Both the position numbers and the translations under genes were made by a program. From contig CANJXD010000133.1 in NCBI GenBank assembly GCA_947478535.1, forward strand, positions 1-11,721: 11,721 nt of DNA. The letters run 5' to 3'. This document shows, piece by piece, positions 11,709 through 11,721 of this stretch (position 1 is the stretch's first letter; every line of letters starts with the position of its first letter). Source of the DNA: Acetobacteraceae bacterium (GTDB lineage: Bacteria; Pseudomonadota; Alphaproteobacteria; Acetobacterales; Acetobacteraceae). The notes below the pieces were generated by a model. It made no database searches. It had not been told where the DNA came from and worked only from the letters and a program-made list of their open reading frames with translations.

Positions 11709-11721
11709 ATGACAGGATTGC
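11709..11721 (+). CDS. Start of an unidentified gene, cut by the window edge
   Basis: Only ATG-ACA-GGA-TTG (Met-Thr-Gly-Leu) and one base are visible, too little to identify. The strong ribosome-binding site and the same direction as the preceding genes make a real start likely. The 50-base gap after the amidohydrolase, with only a weak hairpin, leaves open whether it belongs to the same transcript. Confidence 0.55.

Overview
The window is GC-rich DNA (roughly 70% G+C by eye), apart from one AT-rich intergenic island at about 391-510. The gene order fabD-fabG-acpP-fabF-mltG and yicC-gmk, with GTG starts and 1-4 base overlaps between genes, is what an alphaproteobacterial chromosome shows. The protein sequences look most like Rhodospirillales, perhaps Acetobacteraceae (Roseomonas-like). 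That taxonomic call is inference from family resemblance, not from a database search.

Layout. 1-351 (minus): N-terminal part of a calcium-binding RTX-repeat protein that runs off the left edge. 352-686: divergent control region. 687-2820 (plus): fabD, a GNAT acetyltransferase and fabG, joined by 4-base and 1-base overlaps. 2821-3075: acpP leader with a hairpin, a dyad and a short direct repeat. 3076-4642: acpP and fabF, closed by a textbook intrinsic terminator. 4673-4864: two near-identical 89-bp multi-hairpin units. 4943-6828 (plus): mltG overlapping an EamA-type transporter. 6965-7750 (minus): a short-chain dehydrogenase. 7787-11658 (plus): yicC, gmk, an AEC-type carrier and an amidohydrolase, all within 7 bases of each other or overlapping. 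At 11709 a further gene begins and leaves the window.

How the genes work together. FabD loads malonyl groups onto the acyl carrier protein AcpP, FabF condenses them with the growing chain and FabG reduces the 3-keto product; together they form most of the type II fatty acid elongation cycle. MltG trims nascent peptidoglycan. Gmk makes GDP from GMP, and YicC is a conserved endoribonuclease-family protein. The carrier and amidohydrolase form a plausible uptake-and-hydrolysis pair for an unknown small molecule, transcribed behind the housekeeping genes.

I see no CRISPR array, transposase, phage gene, rRNA or convincing tRNA, and no clear new multi-gene system. The most interesting non-coding signals are: a shared 23-bp dyad TTGCC-N13-GGCAA upstream of both fabD and acpP; a duplicated four-hairpin element whose copies differ only in hairpin loops; and a near-palindrome carrying mirrored ribosome-binding sites between the dehydrogenase and yicC. 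Among the proteins, FabG, Gmk and the amidohydrolase each carry an unusual residue at a usually conserved active-site position.
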